From the NCBI GenBank assembly GCA_947445495.1, contig CANFEI010000062.1:1-6772 (forward strand): 6,772 nt of DNA. Direction: 5' to 3'. The notes under the pieces were generated by a model that was not told the origin of the DNA, did no database searches, and worked only from the letters and a program-made list of their open reading frames with translations. Below, one piece after another: positions 1-6,140 of this stretch. The number at the start of each line of letters is the position of its first letter. Within the stretch, counting starts at the first letter, position 1. The translations under genes and the position numbers were made by a program. The DNA comes from Alcaligenaceae bacterium (lineage in GTDB: Bacteria; Pseudomonadota; Gammaproteobacteria; Burkholderiales; Burkholderiaceae).

Positions 1-886
1 AAAGCCTTAGGCAAAGCTTAGTAAATGCTTCTGAGAGGACGGCGCGATCATGTTTGGGATGTAGGTCGCGTTCGAAGGTGGTTTCGCGGCTAATAGATTT
101 GGGTTCTGACCAGGTGACCACGGGACGCTCGTCAATACCGTGGGCAGCTTCGTGCATCCATGTCCCGGTCGCACGACCGAAGTTGGCGACTAAGAGCTCA
201 GGGGAGGCGGCAGCAAGCTCGCCTACTGTGACAATGCCTAGTCCACTCAGTTTCTCATTTGCTTTGGGTCCGATACCGTTGATTTTTTTCGCAGGCAGTG
301 GCCAGATACGATCTTTTAACTTGTCGATCGACAGGATCGTGAGACCATTGGGTTTTTCCAAATCTGAGCAAATTTTAGAAAGAAGCTTATTCGGGCTAAT
401 GCCAATCGAACAGCTTAAGCCGGTCGCTGCAACAACGTGCGCTTTTATTCGCTGGGCAATCGTGAGCGTGTCTTCTTCGAGGTCACTGAGATCGATATAG
501 ATTTCGTCGATACCGCGGTCTTCAATTGCAGGGGTGATCTCGGCGACTGCCCGCTTAAATAGTTGTGAATAGTGTCGATAGGCTTCGAAGTTTGCAGGCA
601 GCAATATGGCTTGGGGGGCCAGTAGGGCCGACTTCATGAGCCCCATCCCTGAAAATACGCCGAGCGCGCGTGCCTCATAGGTCGAGGTCGTCACGACGCC
701 TCGTCCCGCATAGTCTTTGAGTCGAGTGAAGCGTTCGATCCCCGAGGCACCGCTCGCCGCATGGGCACTGGCATTTCGCCCACCCACGACAACGGGCAGG
801 CCACGCAGTTCCGGATAGCTCAAGAGCTCAACTGACGCAAAAAAAGCGTCCATATCGAGGTGAGCAATGCGTCTGGTTCGTATCAT
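1..886 (-). CDS. dinB: DNA polymerase IV (Y-family, DinB), 3' end outside window
   Basis: Translesion DNA polymerase that copies past damaged bases in the cytoplasm. Reading down from the ATG at 886 gives 295 open codons that run off the window edge; family members are usually 350-420 residues, so part of the little-finger domain is missing. Seen: LDMDAFFASVE at residues 10-20, carrying the first metal-binding Asp (D11) and the steric-gate Phe (F16); the second catalytic pair in GIDEIYID (D127, E128); SIGISPNKLLSKICSD at 160-175; and a helix-hairpin-helix KINGIGPKANEKLSGLG at 201-217. By comparison with E. coli Pol IV (D8, D103, E104) there are about 21 extra residues, lying around 37-62 before GVVTTSTYEAR. 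An in-frame TAA lies three codons upstream, and the next internal Met (M12) would lose D11, so the ATG at 886 is the only sensible start, although no clear Shine-Dalgarno precedes it. It follows the catabolic operon on the same strand after 78 bp but is functionally unrelated. Confidence 0.93.
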   Translation of the reverse strand, partial: MIRTRRIAHLDMDAFFASVELLSYPELRGLPVVVGGRNASAHAASGASGIERFTRLKDYAGRGVVTTSTYEARALGVFSGMGLMKSALLAPQAILLPANFEAYRHYSQLFKRAVAEITPAIEDRGIDEIYIDLSDLEEDTLTIAQRIKAHVVAATGLSCSIGISPNKLLSKICSDLEKPNGLTILSIDKLKDRIWPLPAKKINGIGPKANEKLSGLGIVTVGELAAASPELLVANFGRATGTWMHEAAHGIDERPVVTWSEPKSISRETTFERDLHPKHDRAVLSEAFTKLCLRL

Positions 887-964
887 TGCATTAGTTTAGG
901 TGAATCCCCCGCAGATCGTGAAGCGGCCGAGCGCTTACGCGGCATACTGGTGTGAGTACTCGAA
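887..964. other. Gap between amidohydrolase gene and dinB
   Basis: This 78-bp gap should hold the dinB promoter if dinB is transcribed on its own. I see no CTGT-N8-ACAG LexA box and no hairpin followed by a T-run. Present are a weak 5-bp stem (AAGCG 921-925 with CGCTT 932-936) and the 8-bp palindrome GAGTACTC at 954-961. Neither has an obvious role. Confidence 0.5.
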
Positions 965-1825
965 TCAGTCAAAGCCGTACAGTGCGGCGGGATTGTTGAC
1001 CAGAATTTGCTTCATCACTGCCTCGCTTTCGGTCCAACGCATGATCAAGTCTAGCAATTTTGCATCGTCAGGTTTTTGAGTCTCCGTGGGGTGAGGCCAG
1101 TCGCTTCCCCATACAAGTCGTTCAGGCGCGGTGTTAATCCAGTGTGTGGGCACATCATCGATATCGCGAAATTCGCCTTGTTCGCCTGCTTGGCTGTCCA
1201 GATACGGCCCCGAAAGCTTTATCCATGTTCGTCCGCGATCGAGCAGTGTATGCATGAGGTGAACAGCCGGGTGGTTGATACCTGCTGGTTGTGGGAGTCT
1301 GCCCATGTGGTCGATCACTAAGCGCGAGGGTAATCGTTTAAGCATCGCTTCGTGCTCAACAAACTGATCAGCAGTCCAGTGCAGTTGCAGGTGCCAGCCG
1401 AAGGGTTCAACCCGATGCGAGAGCTCTTCGACCATATCGAAACTTGCAGCAGCATGCGTTGGAGTATAGAGAGAAAAACGAATGCCTTTAATCCCTGCCT
1501 GATCCATTTGTCGTAGCTGTGCATCGGTCACATCGGTACGCAATACAGCCACGCCACGCGCATGTTTGATGCCAAGTTGATCGATGGCATCAACCGTCAC
1601 GCGATTGTCTGTGCCATAGCTGCGAGGGGTAACGATGACCGCTCGAGTCGTGCCTAGTCTTTGTTGAAGTTGGCGGTATTCGCTGACAGTGGCCCGCTCC
1701 AGCGCCTGCGCAGCGTCTACGACGGTCGCAAAGCGCGCGTCGTAGATGTGTAGGTGAGCGTCGCAGGCGTTGTCGGGAACACGTAAGGACGGTGGAGCGG
1801 TGCCGGCGGTATTGGGGATGTTCAT
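965..1825 (-). CDS. Amidohydrolase, LigI-like (2-pyrone-4,6-dicarboxylate lactonase family)
   Basis: Predicted cytoplasmic TIM-barrel hydrolase of the amidohydrolase-2 group (COG3618 type), whose best-studied member, LigI, opens the lactone of 2-pyrone-4,6-dicarboxylate. It has 286 residues, a full family length. Seen: strand-1 motif DAHLHIYD with H24 and H26; LQLHW (H149); LVIDHMGR (H173, matching the active-site His of LigI); and VWGSDWPHP near the C-terminus with the catalytic Asp D242. The order HxH, His, Asp is intact, so it should be active. Its ATG overlaps the stop of the upstream CoA-transferase gene as ATGA, so the two are probably translationally coupled; a hairpin lies directly before the start. 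Last gene of the operon before dinB. The true substrate is unknown: a lactone or cyclic ester of a dicarboxylic acid fits the neighbours, but related proteins act on several lactones, so I do not call it LigI. Confidence 0.88.
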   Translation of the reverse strand: MNIPNTAGTAPPSLRVPDNACDAHLHIYDARFATVVDAAQALERATVSEYRQLQQRLGTTRAVIVTPRSYGTDNRVTVDAIDQLGIKHARGVAVLRTDVTDAQLRQMDQAGIKGIRFSLYTPTHAAASFDMVEELSHRVEPFGWHLQLHWTADQFVEHEAMLKRLPSRLVIDHMGRLPQPAGINHPAVHLMHTLLDRGRTWIKLSGPYLDSQAGEQGEFRDIDDVPTHWINTAPERLVWGSDWPHPTETQKPDDAKLLDLIMRWTESEAVMKQILVNNPAALYGFD

Positions 1826-3024
1826 TTCGGCTTGCGTTTTAGTCGCAAGCGCTTGGCTTCGGCGCGTATCAACTCCGTATGTTGCCCGAGCGTTGGAGCA
1901 GAGAAGGGGTCTGGCCCGGGAGTACGACTAAAGCGAAGTGAGCGTTTGAGTCCACGGTATCGGCCCACCACAGGATGCTCAAAGGTTGTGATCATGTCCT
2001 GATTTTGCACTTGAGGATGATCAAACATATCTTCAACGCTTCGAGCCGCAGAACAAGGGACTTCTTCACCAAAAATAGCTTCCCATTCGAGAGCGGATTT
2101 GTTGCTGAGAGCCCGGTGAATGATAGGCACGATCTCCTCTTGCTGCGCGGCACGCTTGCGCACTGTGTCGTACCGCTCGTCCAAGGCTAGGTCATCTAGC
2201 TCCAGTTTTTTGCATAACGCTGTCCAAAAGTGTGGGGTGTTAGCTGAAATATATAAGTAACCCTCTTTCGTGGGATGCAGGCCGGTAATGCCACCTGATC
2301 GCATGTCACGGCCGACATCACGACCTTCATTGTCGGCCCAAACCAAACGCGCAGACTGGAGGGTCATCGCCGCAGACAACAAGGACACACTGACAAATTG
2401 TCCCTCGCCAGAACGCTCTCGTTCAAAGAGTGCAGATGACACAGCACCAGCAACTAATGCGGACGCGTAGTAGTCAACAATTGATCCATACAAAATTTCG
2501 GGTGGGCCGTCCTTTTTTCCTTGAAGCGTACACATGCCAGTCATGGTCTGTAAAACTTGATCAAAGCCGGCTTTGTCTTTCAATGGCCCCGTTTCGCCAT
2601 ATCCACTCACGGCGCAGTAAATAAGCCTAGGGTTGATTGCTTTGAGTTGCTCGTAGCCAATGCCAATGCGCGGCGCCACCGTTGGTCGAAAGTTATGGAC
2701 CAACACATCGGCACTTTCAATTAAGGTCAGCAGTGTTGCGAGGTCATCGGCCTGTTTTACATCAAGCACGGCGGAGAGTTTGCTGCGATTGACGCCTAAG
2801 AATGCTCGGCTTTCAGATTCCAGTGTTGAAGGGTATTTCCGTAGGTTGTCGCCAATAGGCGGCTCGATCTTGATGATCTCCGCACCCTGATCGGCGAGAA
2901 GTGAGCAGGCGTAGGGGCCCGCGATATACGCCGACATATCTACGACGCGCACGCCAGTGAGGGGGCCGGGAGCGCCGGTGCGAGCTGGCAGTTCGGAAAA
3001 TGCGTGGGAGGATTGCTTGTTCAT
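1822..3024 (-). CDS. Class III CoA-transferase (CaiB/BaiF family)
   Basis: Moves CoA from a donor acyl-CoA (often succinyl-CoA) to a carboxylic acid, making the acid ready for lyase or hydratase steps; cytoplasmic, usually dimeric. It has 400 residues, normal for the family. Seen: VRVVDMSAYIAGPYACSLLADQGAEIIKIEPP at about 25-56, split here as VVDMSAYIAGPY and LLADQGAEIIKIEPP; DVLVHNFRP (106-114); LIYCAVSGYGETGP (134-147); the probable catalytic Asp D184 in GSIVDYYAS, equivalent to D169 of formyl-CoA transferase; and RSGEGQFVSVSLL (204-216), where family members often have an Asp after the Leu pair and this one has Ser. The C-terminus is a strongly basic tail (KRLRLKRKPK). The ATG at 3024 lies 9 bp after the Bug receptor stop, with no strong Shine-Dalgarno, so coupling is likely. 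Substrate not readable from sequence; the CitE-like lyase in the operon suggests a hydroxy dicarboxylate. Confidence 0.92.
   Translation of the reverse strand: MNKQSSHAFSELPARTGAPGPLTGVRVVDMSAYIAGPYACSLLADQGAEIIKIEPPIGDNLRKYPSTLESESRAFLGVNRSKLSAVLDVKQADDLATLLTLIESADVLVHNFRPTVAPRIGIGYEQLKAINPRLIYCAVSGYGETGPLKDKAGFDQVLQTMTGMCTLQGKKDGPPEILYGSIVDYYASALVAGAVSSALFERERSGEGQFVSVSLLSAAMTLQSARLVWADNEGRDVGRDMRSGGITGLHPTKEGYLYISANTPHFWTALCKKLELDDLALDERYDTVRKRAAQQEEIVPIIHRALSNKSALEWEAIFGEEVPCSAARSVEDMFDHPQVQNQDMITTFEHPVVGRYRGLKRSLRFSRTPGPDPFSAPTLGQHTELIRAEAKRLRLKRKPK
1830..1850 (-). promoter_or_regulatory. mRNA hairpin just upstream of the amidohydrolase start
   Basis: A 7-bp perfect stem (GCTTGCG 1830-1836 with CGCAAGC 1844-1850) and a 7-nt loop lie at the very end of the CoA-transferase gene. 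On the minus-strand mRNA the stem ends four bases before the amidohydrolase ATG and so covers its ribosome-binding region. A competing 10-bp palindrome, CAAGCGCTTG, sits at 1846-1855. A ribosome finishing the CoA-transferase would melt the stem, which would couple translation of the two genes. The inverted repeat is seen directly; the role is inferred. Confidence 0.4.
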
Positions 3025-3033
3025 GTGCCGTGT

Positions 3034-4011
3034 TTACTCTGCTTGAATGTTGGCATTCTGAGCAATGACCTTCCAGCGTTCGAGTTCAGTCGCCAAGTGA
3101 CTCGCAAACGCAGCTGGACTCATCGCGAATGGGGTGGCCCCCTCTTTGACAAAAAATGATTTCATTGCATCGGAAGTGATGATCTGGTTGATCGACTTGT
3201 TGAGCTTATCGACGACTGGCTTAGGTGTTCCGGCAGGAGCGAGCATTCCCCACCAAAGATCAACAGCTGCTTTTGGTAAGGCCACCTCTTTTAGTGCGCG
3301 GATGTCCGGCGCAACCTCAGAGCGCTCCACGGTTGTGACGGCCAGCGCACGAATCTTTTCTGATTTAACTTGGGACAACAATGAGGGGGCACTGGCGATA
3401 ATCATATCAATGTGCCCACTCAGCAAGTCTGTGACGGCAGGACCCATGCCTTTATATGGCACGTGGGTCATTTTGATACCGGCAGCCTCTGAGAGCAGTT
3501 CGGAGGCAAATTGATTAATGCTACCGACACCCGATGTGCCGTAGTTGAGTTTGCCTGGATTGGCCTTGGCGAACTTGACGAGGTCCTCGAGGGTTTTGTA
3601 TGGCGTGTTATTGCCTACAGTGATGAGCATGGGACCCTTAGCCAGCATTGCAATCGGTGTAAAGCTTTTGATTGCGTCGTACTGAAGGTTCTTGCGCACA
3701 GCCGCCCCAGTCGTAAACGTTGAGGACAGCACCACTAACGTGTATCCGTCCGCGGGCGCTTTGGCCAACAGGACGTTGGCCAATATACCCCCCGCCGCAG
3801 GCTTATTCTCTACCACCACTGATACGCCAAGTAGGTCTTGTAGCTGTTTGCCGATGACGCGCGCAAATACATCGTTCGATCCGCCGGGAGCGCTTCCAAC
3901 TAGCAGAGTGATGGGCTTGTTTGGAAACTCGGTCTGTGCCGTGGCTTGTGCCATGGCTGTCGTAAATAGGAGGGCGGTCATTGCGCGCACAAACTTGGGC
4001 AAGGCGAACAT
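3034..4011 (-). CDS. Bug/TctC-family periplasmic solute-binding protein (operon copy)
   Basis: Extracytoplasmic receptor of the Bug family (tripartite tricarboxylate transporter, TctC-like), which binds carboxylates or related small molecules in the periplasm. It has 325 residues, typical length. Seen: a signal peptide with K6 and R9 followed by a hydrophobic stretch, with cleavage likely near ATA-Q (about 25-26); the first-lobe motif LLVGSAPGGSNDVFAR (36-51); VVVENKPAAGG (66-75); ADGYTL (87-92); LNYGTSGVGS (155-164); HVPYKGMGPAVTDLLSGHID (183-202); and LAPAGTPKPVVDKLN near the C-terminus. At about 165-168 it has INQF, where many relatives have a His-Leu pair, a possible specificity change. 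TAAGGAAA at 4018-4025 on the coding strand is a good Shine-Dalgarno about 8 nt before the ATG. It lies between the lyase (30 bp upstream) and CoA-transferase (9 bp downstream) genes. No TctA/TctB membrane partner is in the window. Ligand unknown. Confidence 0.93.
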   Translation of the reverse strand: MFALPKFVRAMTALLFTTAMAQATAQTEFPNKPITLLVGSAPGGSNDVFARVIGKQLQDLLGVSVVVENKPAAGGILANVLLAKAPADGYTLVVLSSTFTTGAAVRKNLQYDAIKSFTPIAMLAKGPMLITVGNNTPYKTLEDLVKFAKANPGKLNYGTSGVGSINQFASELLSEAAGIKMTHVPYKGMGPAVTDLLSGHIDMIIASAPSLLSQVKSEKIRALAVTTVERSEVAPDIRALKEVALPKAAVDLWWGMLAPAGTPKPVVDKLNKSINQIITSDAMKSFFVKEGATPFAMSPAAFASHLATELERWKVIAQNANIQAE

Positions 4012-4017
4012 AGTTGA

Positions 4018-4025
4018 TTTCCTTA
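4018..4025 (-). promoter_or_regulatory. Shine-Dalgarno of the operon Bug gene
   Basis: On the minus strand this reads TAAGGAAA, about 8 nt before the ATG at 4011. It is the clearest ribosome-binding site of the minus-strand operon and supports the ATG at 4011 as the start. Confidence 0.6.
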
Positions 4026-4041
4026 AAAGTTATCGGGTGGT

Positions 4042-4947
4042 TTAGGAGATTAAGCCCATGCTTTTCGCATTGGCCAGCAGAGCTTGTGCGCTCTTTAAAA
4101 AGGGTGGGTCGATCATTTTTCCGTCGACGACATAGGCCCCAACGCCATCTGCTTGCGCTTGCGCGGCAGCTTTCACGACACGCAAGGCATGTGCGATCGC
4201 TTCATCGCTTGGTCGGAAGGCGTCGTTGGCCATGACGACTTGGCTGGGGTGGATACATGTCTTGCCTGTGTAGCCGAGACTAGCCGCAAAGGCGGCCTCA
4301 TATTTAAAACCATCGGTATTTTTAATGTCGGCGTAGGCCGCATCAAACGCAGCAACGCCCGCTTCGGCCGCGGCCATTTTCATTTCCATCATGGCGTACT
4401 GCACCGCAAAAAGTTCTTTGCGCGATACGGCAATCGGTTCGAAGAGATCTGCGAGACCTAGCTGTAGTCCGGCCACGCGCGGATGGGCGCCCGCAAGCTC
4501 GAAGGCGATGCGCAGGGCTTTGGGTGTCTCCACATTGAGTAAGACTTTGATGGCAGATTTCCCATCGGTGTTCACGCCATTCGCGCGTTCTGCCTGTTCG
4601 ATCAGGCTGACCGCCTGTCGCACCGCGTCGGCGCTCTCTGGCTTGGGGATGTTGATCATGTCGAGCCCGGCTCGCACCACTTGGGCAATATCTTGCTCAA
4701 AAAAGCGGGTGTCCATCGCATTGACGCGAACGATCACGCATTTTTTTGTTTCTGCCGCTGCAGGTGATGCCATCCACGTTGCGAGCGTTGCGCGAGCGCT
4801 TTCCTTCTTCGGTTCGGCCACCGCATCTTCGAGGTCGAATGAAAGGGCGTCTGCGGCGCTGGCCAATGCTTTGTCAAAAAGCTCTGGCCGCGAACCCGGT
4901 ACAAAAAGTTTGCTTCGCATGAGGGGACTCGTTATTTGCTTCGCCAC
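4042..4947 (-). CDS. CitE/HpcH-family CoA-ester lyase
   Basis: TIM-barrel Mg-dependent lyase of the citrate lyase beta-subunit / malyl- and citramalyl-CoA lyase family, cutting a hydroxyacyl-CoA into an oxo acid and an acyl-CoA. 301 residues from the GTG at 4947. Seen: RSKLFVPGSRPE (11-22); LSFDLEDAV (36-43); VIVRVN with substrate-binding R74; INIPKPES (99-106); LLNVETP with metal ligand E140; LQLGLADLF with metal ligand D167; GKTCIHPSQ (228-236); and AYVVDGKMIDPP (271-282). All expected active-site positions are kept. There are no CitD or CitF genes beside it, so it is a free-standing lyase acting on a CoA ester, not part of ATP-independent citrate lyase. Start is uncertain: GTG at 4947, or ATG at 4920 (M10), where many relatives begin; neither has a clear Shine-Dalgarno. 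First gene of the operon, facing the divergent control region. Substrate is unproven; citramalyl-CoA or a methylated malyl-CoA would fit the neighbours. Confidence 0.9.
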   Translation of the reverse strand: MAKQITSPLMRSKLFVPGSRPELFDKALASAADALSFDLEDAVAEPKKESARATLATWMASPAAAETKKCVIVRVNAMDTRFFEQDIAQVVRAGLDMINIPKPESADAVRQAVSLIEQAERANGVNTDGKSAIKVLLNVETPKALRIAFELAGAHPRVAGLQLGLADLFEPIAVSRKELFAVQYAMMEMKMAAAEAGVAAFDAAYADIKNTDGFKYEAAFAASLGYTGKTCIHPSQVVMANDAFRPSDEAIAHALRVVKAAAQAQADGVGAYVVDGKMIDPPFLKSAQALLANAKSMGLIS

Positions 4948-4962
4948 ATCGGCGATTGTCTA

Positions 4963-4968
4963 ACTATA
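4963..4968 (-). promoter_or_regulatory. Candidate -10 box for the lyase operon
   Basis: The minus strand reads TATAGT here. The hexamer 17 bp upstream (AATATC) is a poor -35, as expected for an activator-dependent promoter. A start point about 7 nt downstream would fall near 4956, leaving only about 9 nt before the GTG at 4947 but about 35 nt before the ATG at 4920. If this box is real, it favours the later start. Confidence 0.33.
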
Positions 4969-4987
4969 GTGGATCAGAGAAACCGAT

Positions 4988-5018
4988 ATTAATTGTGCTG
5001 CGGCGCAACAAGCTTAAT
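4988..5018. promoter_or_regulatory. Candidate LysR-type operator (TTGT-N11-ACAA)
   Basis: TTGT at 4993-4996 and ACAA at 5008-5011 form a dyad with exactly 11 bases between them, so the innermost bases match the T-N11-A core of LysR-type regulator sites. An outer repeat, ATTAA 4988-4992 and TTAAT 5014-5018, flanks it with its centre shifted by one base. The site sits immediately upstream of the weak -35 position of the minus promoter and could serve both directions. No LysR gene is in the window, so the regulator is inferred only from site form and context. Confidence 0.4.
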
Positions 5019-5098
5019 GCGCGTCCGAGAAATAGCATTTTTAGGTCCGCCACGCGGTAGTATTCCATTATCAAATTGAACCTTTGAAATAACGCCTC

Positions 5099-5102
5099 GG
5101 AG
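5099..5102 (+). promoter_or_regulatory. Shine-Dalgarno of the second Bug gene
   Basis: GGAG five nt before the ATG at 5108; supports that start. Confidence 0.55.
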
Positions 5103-5107
5103 ATCTG

Positions 5108-6094
5108 ATGAACGTAACTAAACTTTTCCAAGTAAGCTTGCTCGCGCTGTGCCTGAGTGCATCGGCTTCGAGCTATGCACAGGTGGCTACTGCGGCAGCC
5201 TACCCAGCCAAATCCGTTCGCTTATTGGTCGGTTTTGCGCCAGGTGGTGGCACCGATTCGGCCGCACGCACGGTCGCGGTGAAACTGTCGGAATTGCTCG
5301 GCCAGACGGTCGTTGTTGATAATCGTCCTGGCGCGGGTGGAAATATCGCAGCTGATGCGGTCGCCAATGCGGCACCAGATGGTTATACGATCGGCTTGGC
5401 AAACATTGGATCGTTAGCGGTGAATCCACACATGCCTGACGGCACGCCGTACAAAACATTGAAAGACTTCGCCATGATTTCCAATGGGGTGACGTTCGGA
5501 AATATTTTGGTGGTCCGAATAGACTCGAATATCAAAACATTGGCTGACTATATCGCGGCGGCTAAGAATAAAGAGAAACCACTGTTTTATGGATCGCCTG
5601 GGTTAGGTAGTGCGGGACATTTGGCCGGTGAGTTACTGCAAGCGCGTACCGGTACGTCTGCAGAACACATCAACTACAAAGGTGGTGGCCCTGCGATGAC
5701 AGCCTTGCTCGCGGGTGATATTCAAGCGATCTTCGCAAGCGCGCCGACGGCTATCCCGCAGGTCAAAGGAGGGAAGTTGCGCGCAATCGCCGTCACCGGC
5801 GCGCAGCGGTCAAAGGCCTTACCCGATGTGCCTACCGTGGCCGAACTCGGTTTTCCAGGATACCAAGCAACCAACTGGTATAGCTTCGTCGCACCAGCGC
5901 GCACGCCAGACGCGATTGTCAAAAAACTCAACGAGGCAATCGTAGCCGCGTTGCGCGACCCCAAGACGATTGAGCGCTTAGAGACTCAGGCGATGGAGCC
6001 TGATCCCTCGACGTCTGCGCAGATGCGCGCTTTCGTGGAAAAGGAATACGAGACCTGGGGTGACGTGGTACGTAAGTTGCAGCTTAAGCGGTAA
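5108..6094 (+). CDS. Bug/TctC-family periplasmic solute-binding protein (divergent copy)
   Basis: Second Bug-family receptor, 328 residues, normal length. Seen: signal peptide with K5, a Leu-rich core (LLALCLSASA, 11-20) and probable cleavage at SYA-Q (24-25); LLVGFAPGGGTDSAAR (39-54); VVVDNRPGAGGNIAAD (68-83); PDGYTIG (90-96); LFYGSPGLGSAGHL (159-172); INYKGGGPAMTALLAGDIQAI split around 188-208; LPDVPTVAELGFPGY (238-252); and VAPARTPDAIVKKLN (261-275). Compared with the Bug protein of the opposite operon it keeps the family-typical GTD and SAGHL segments, where the other has SND and SINQF, so the two are clearly diverged paralogues and may bind different ligands. Forms a plus-strand unit with the LeuC-like gene 46 bp downstream. 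No membrane component of a TTT transporter is present; many Bug receptors are encoded alone, so its transport partner may lie elsewhere. Confidence 0.94.
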   Translation: MNVTKLFQVSLLALCLSASASSYAQVATAAAYPAKSVRLLVGFAPGGGTDSAARTVAVKLSELLGQTVVVDNRPGAGGNIAADAVANAAPDGYTIGLANIGSLAVNPHMPDGTPYKTLKDFAMISNGVTFGNILVVRIDSNIKTLADYIAAAKNKEKPLFYGSPGLGSAGHLAGELLQARTGTSAEHINYKGGGPAMTALLAGDIQAIFASAPTAIPQVKGGKLRAIAVTGAQRSKALPDVPTVAELGFPGYQATNWYSFVAPARTPDAIVKKLNEAIVAALRDPKTIERLETQAMEPDPSTSAQMRAFVEKEYETWGDVVRKLQLKR

Positions 6095-6140
6095 TTTTTC
6101 CTCGCGCATTGTTCTTTAATTTTTTATGTTGAGATGACGA
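6095..6140 (+). other. Short AT-rich spacer between Bug and LeuC-like genes
   Basis: Forty-six bp with two T-rich runs (6094-6099 region and 6119-6125) but no stable GC stem before them, so a Rho-independent terminator is not supported and read-through is expected. GAGA at 6131-6134 is a weak Shine-Dalgarno six nt before the ATG at 6141. Confidence 0.45.

Larger units (their letters stand above)
4948..5107. promoter_or_regulatory. Divergent control region between the two transcription units
   Basis: This 160-bp non-coding stretch lies between the lyase start (minus) and the second Bug start (plus), so it must carry promoters for both directions. It is more AT-rich than the flanking genes. 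It contains a -10-like TATAGT for the minus side and a LysR-box-like dyad, both listed separately. For the plus side TAGTAT at 5058-5063 could be a -10, but no good -35 stands 16-18 bp upstream. No hairpin terminator or riboswitch-like fold was seen. Confidence 0.7.

Noticed and set aside
54..500. Plus-strand open frame of 148 codons
   Set aside because: It lies antisense inside the clear DinB reading frame, shows no family motif, and is a frame shadow.
887..964. SOS (LexA) box upstream of dinB
   Set aside because: Only partial CTG-like matches occur, with no paired ACAG at the right spacing, so SOS control cannot be claimed from this sequence.
3134..4045. Several plus-strand open frames of 70-126 codons opposite the Bug gene
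   Set aside because: All are antisense to a strongly conserved coding sequence and have low-complexity, motif-free translations.
4042..4947. Citrate lyase beta subunit (CitE) of the citrate fermentation complex
   Set aside because: No CitD, CitF, CitC or CitG genes are nearby; a stand-alone CoA-ester lyase is more likely.
4391..4963. 190-codon plus-strand open frame opposite the lyase gene
   Set aside because: Antisense to the CitE-like gene; Ala/Ser-rich composition is typical of a shadow frame and no motif is present.
6072..6125. Rho-independent terminator after the second Bug gene
   Set aside because: T-runs are present, but only a 4-bp TAAG/CTTA stem precedes them, too weak for a terminator.
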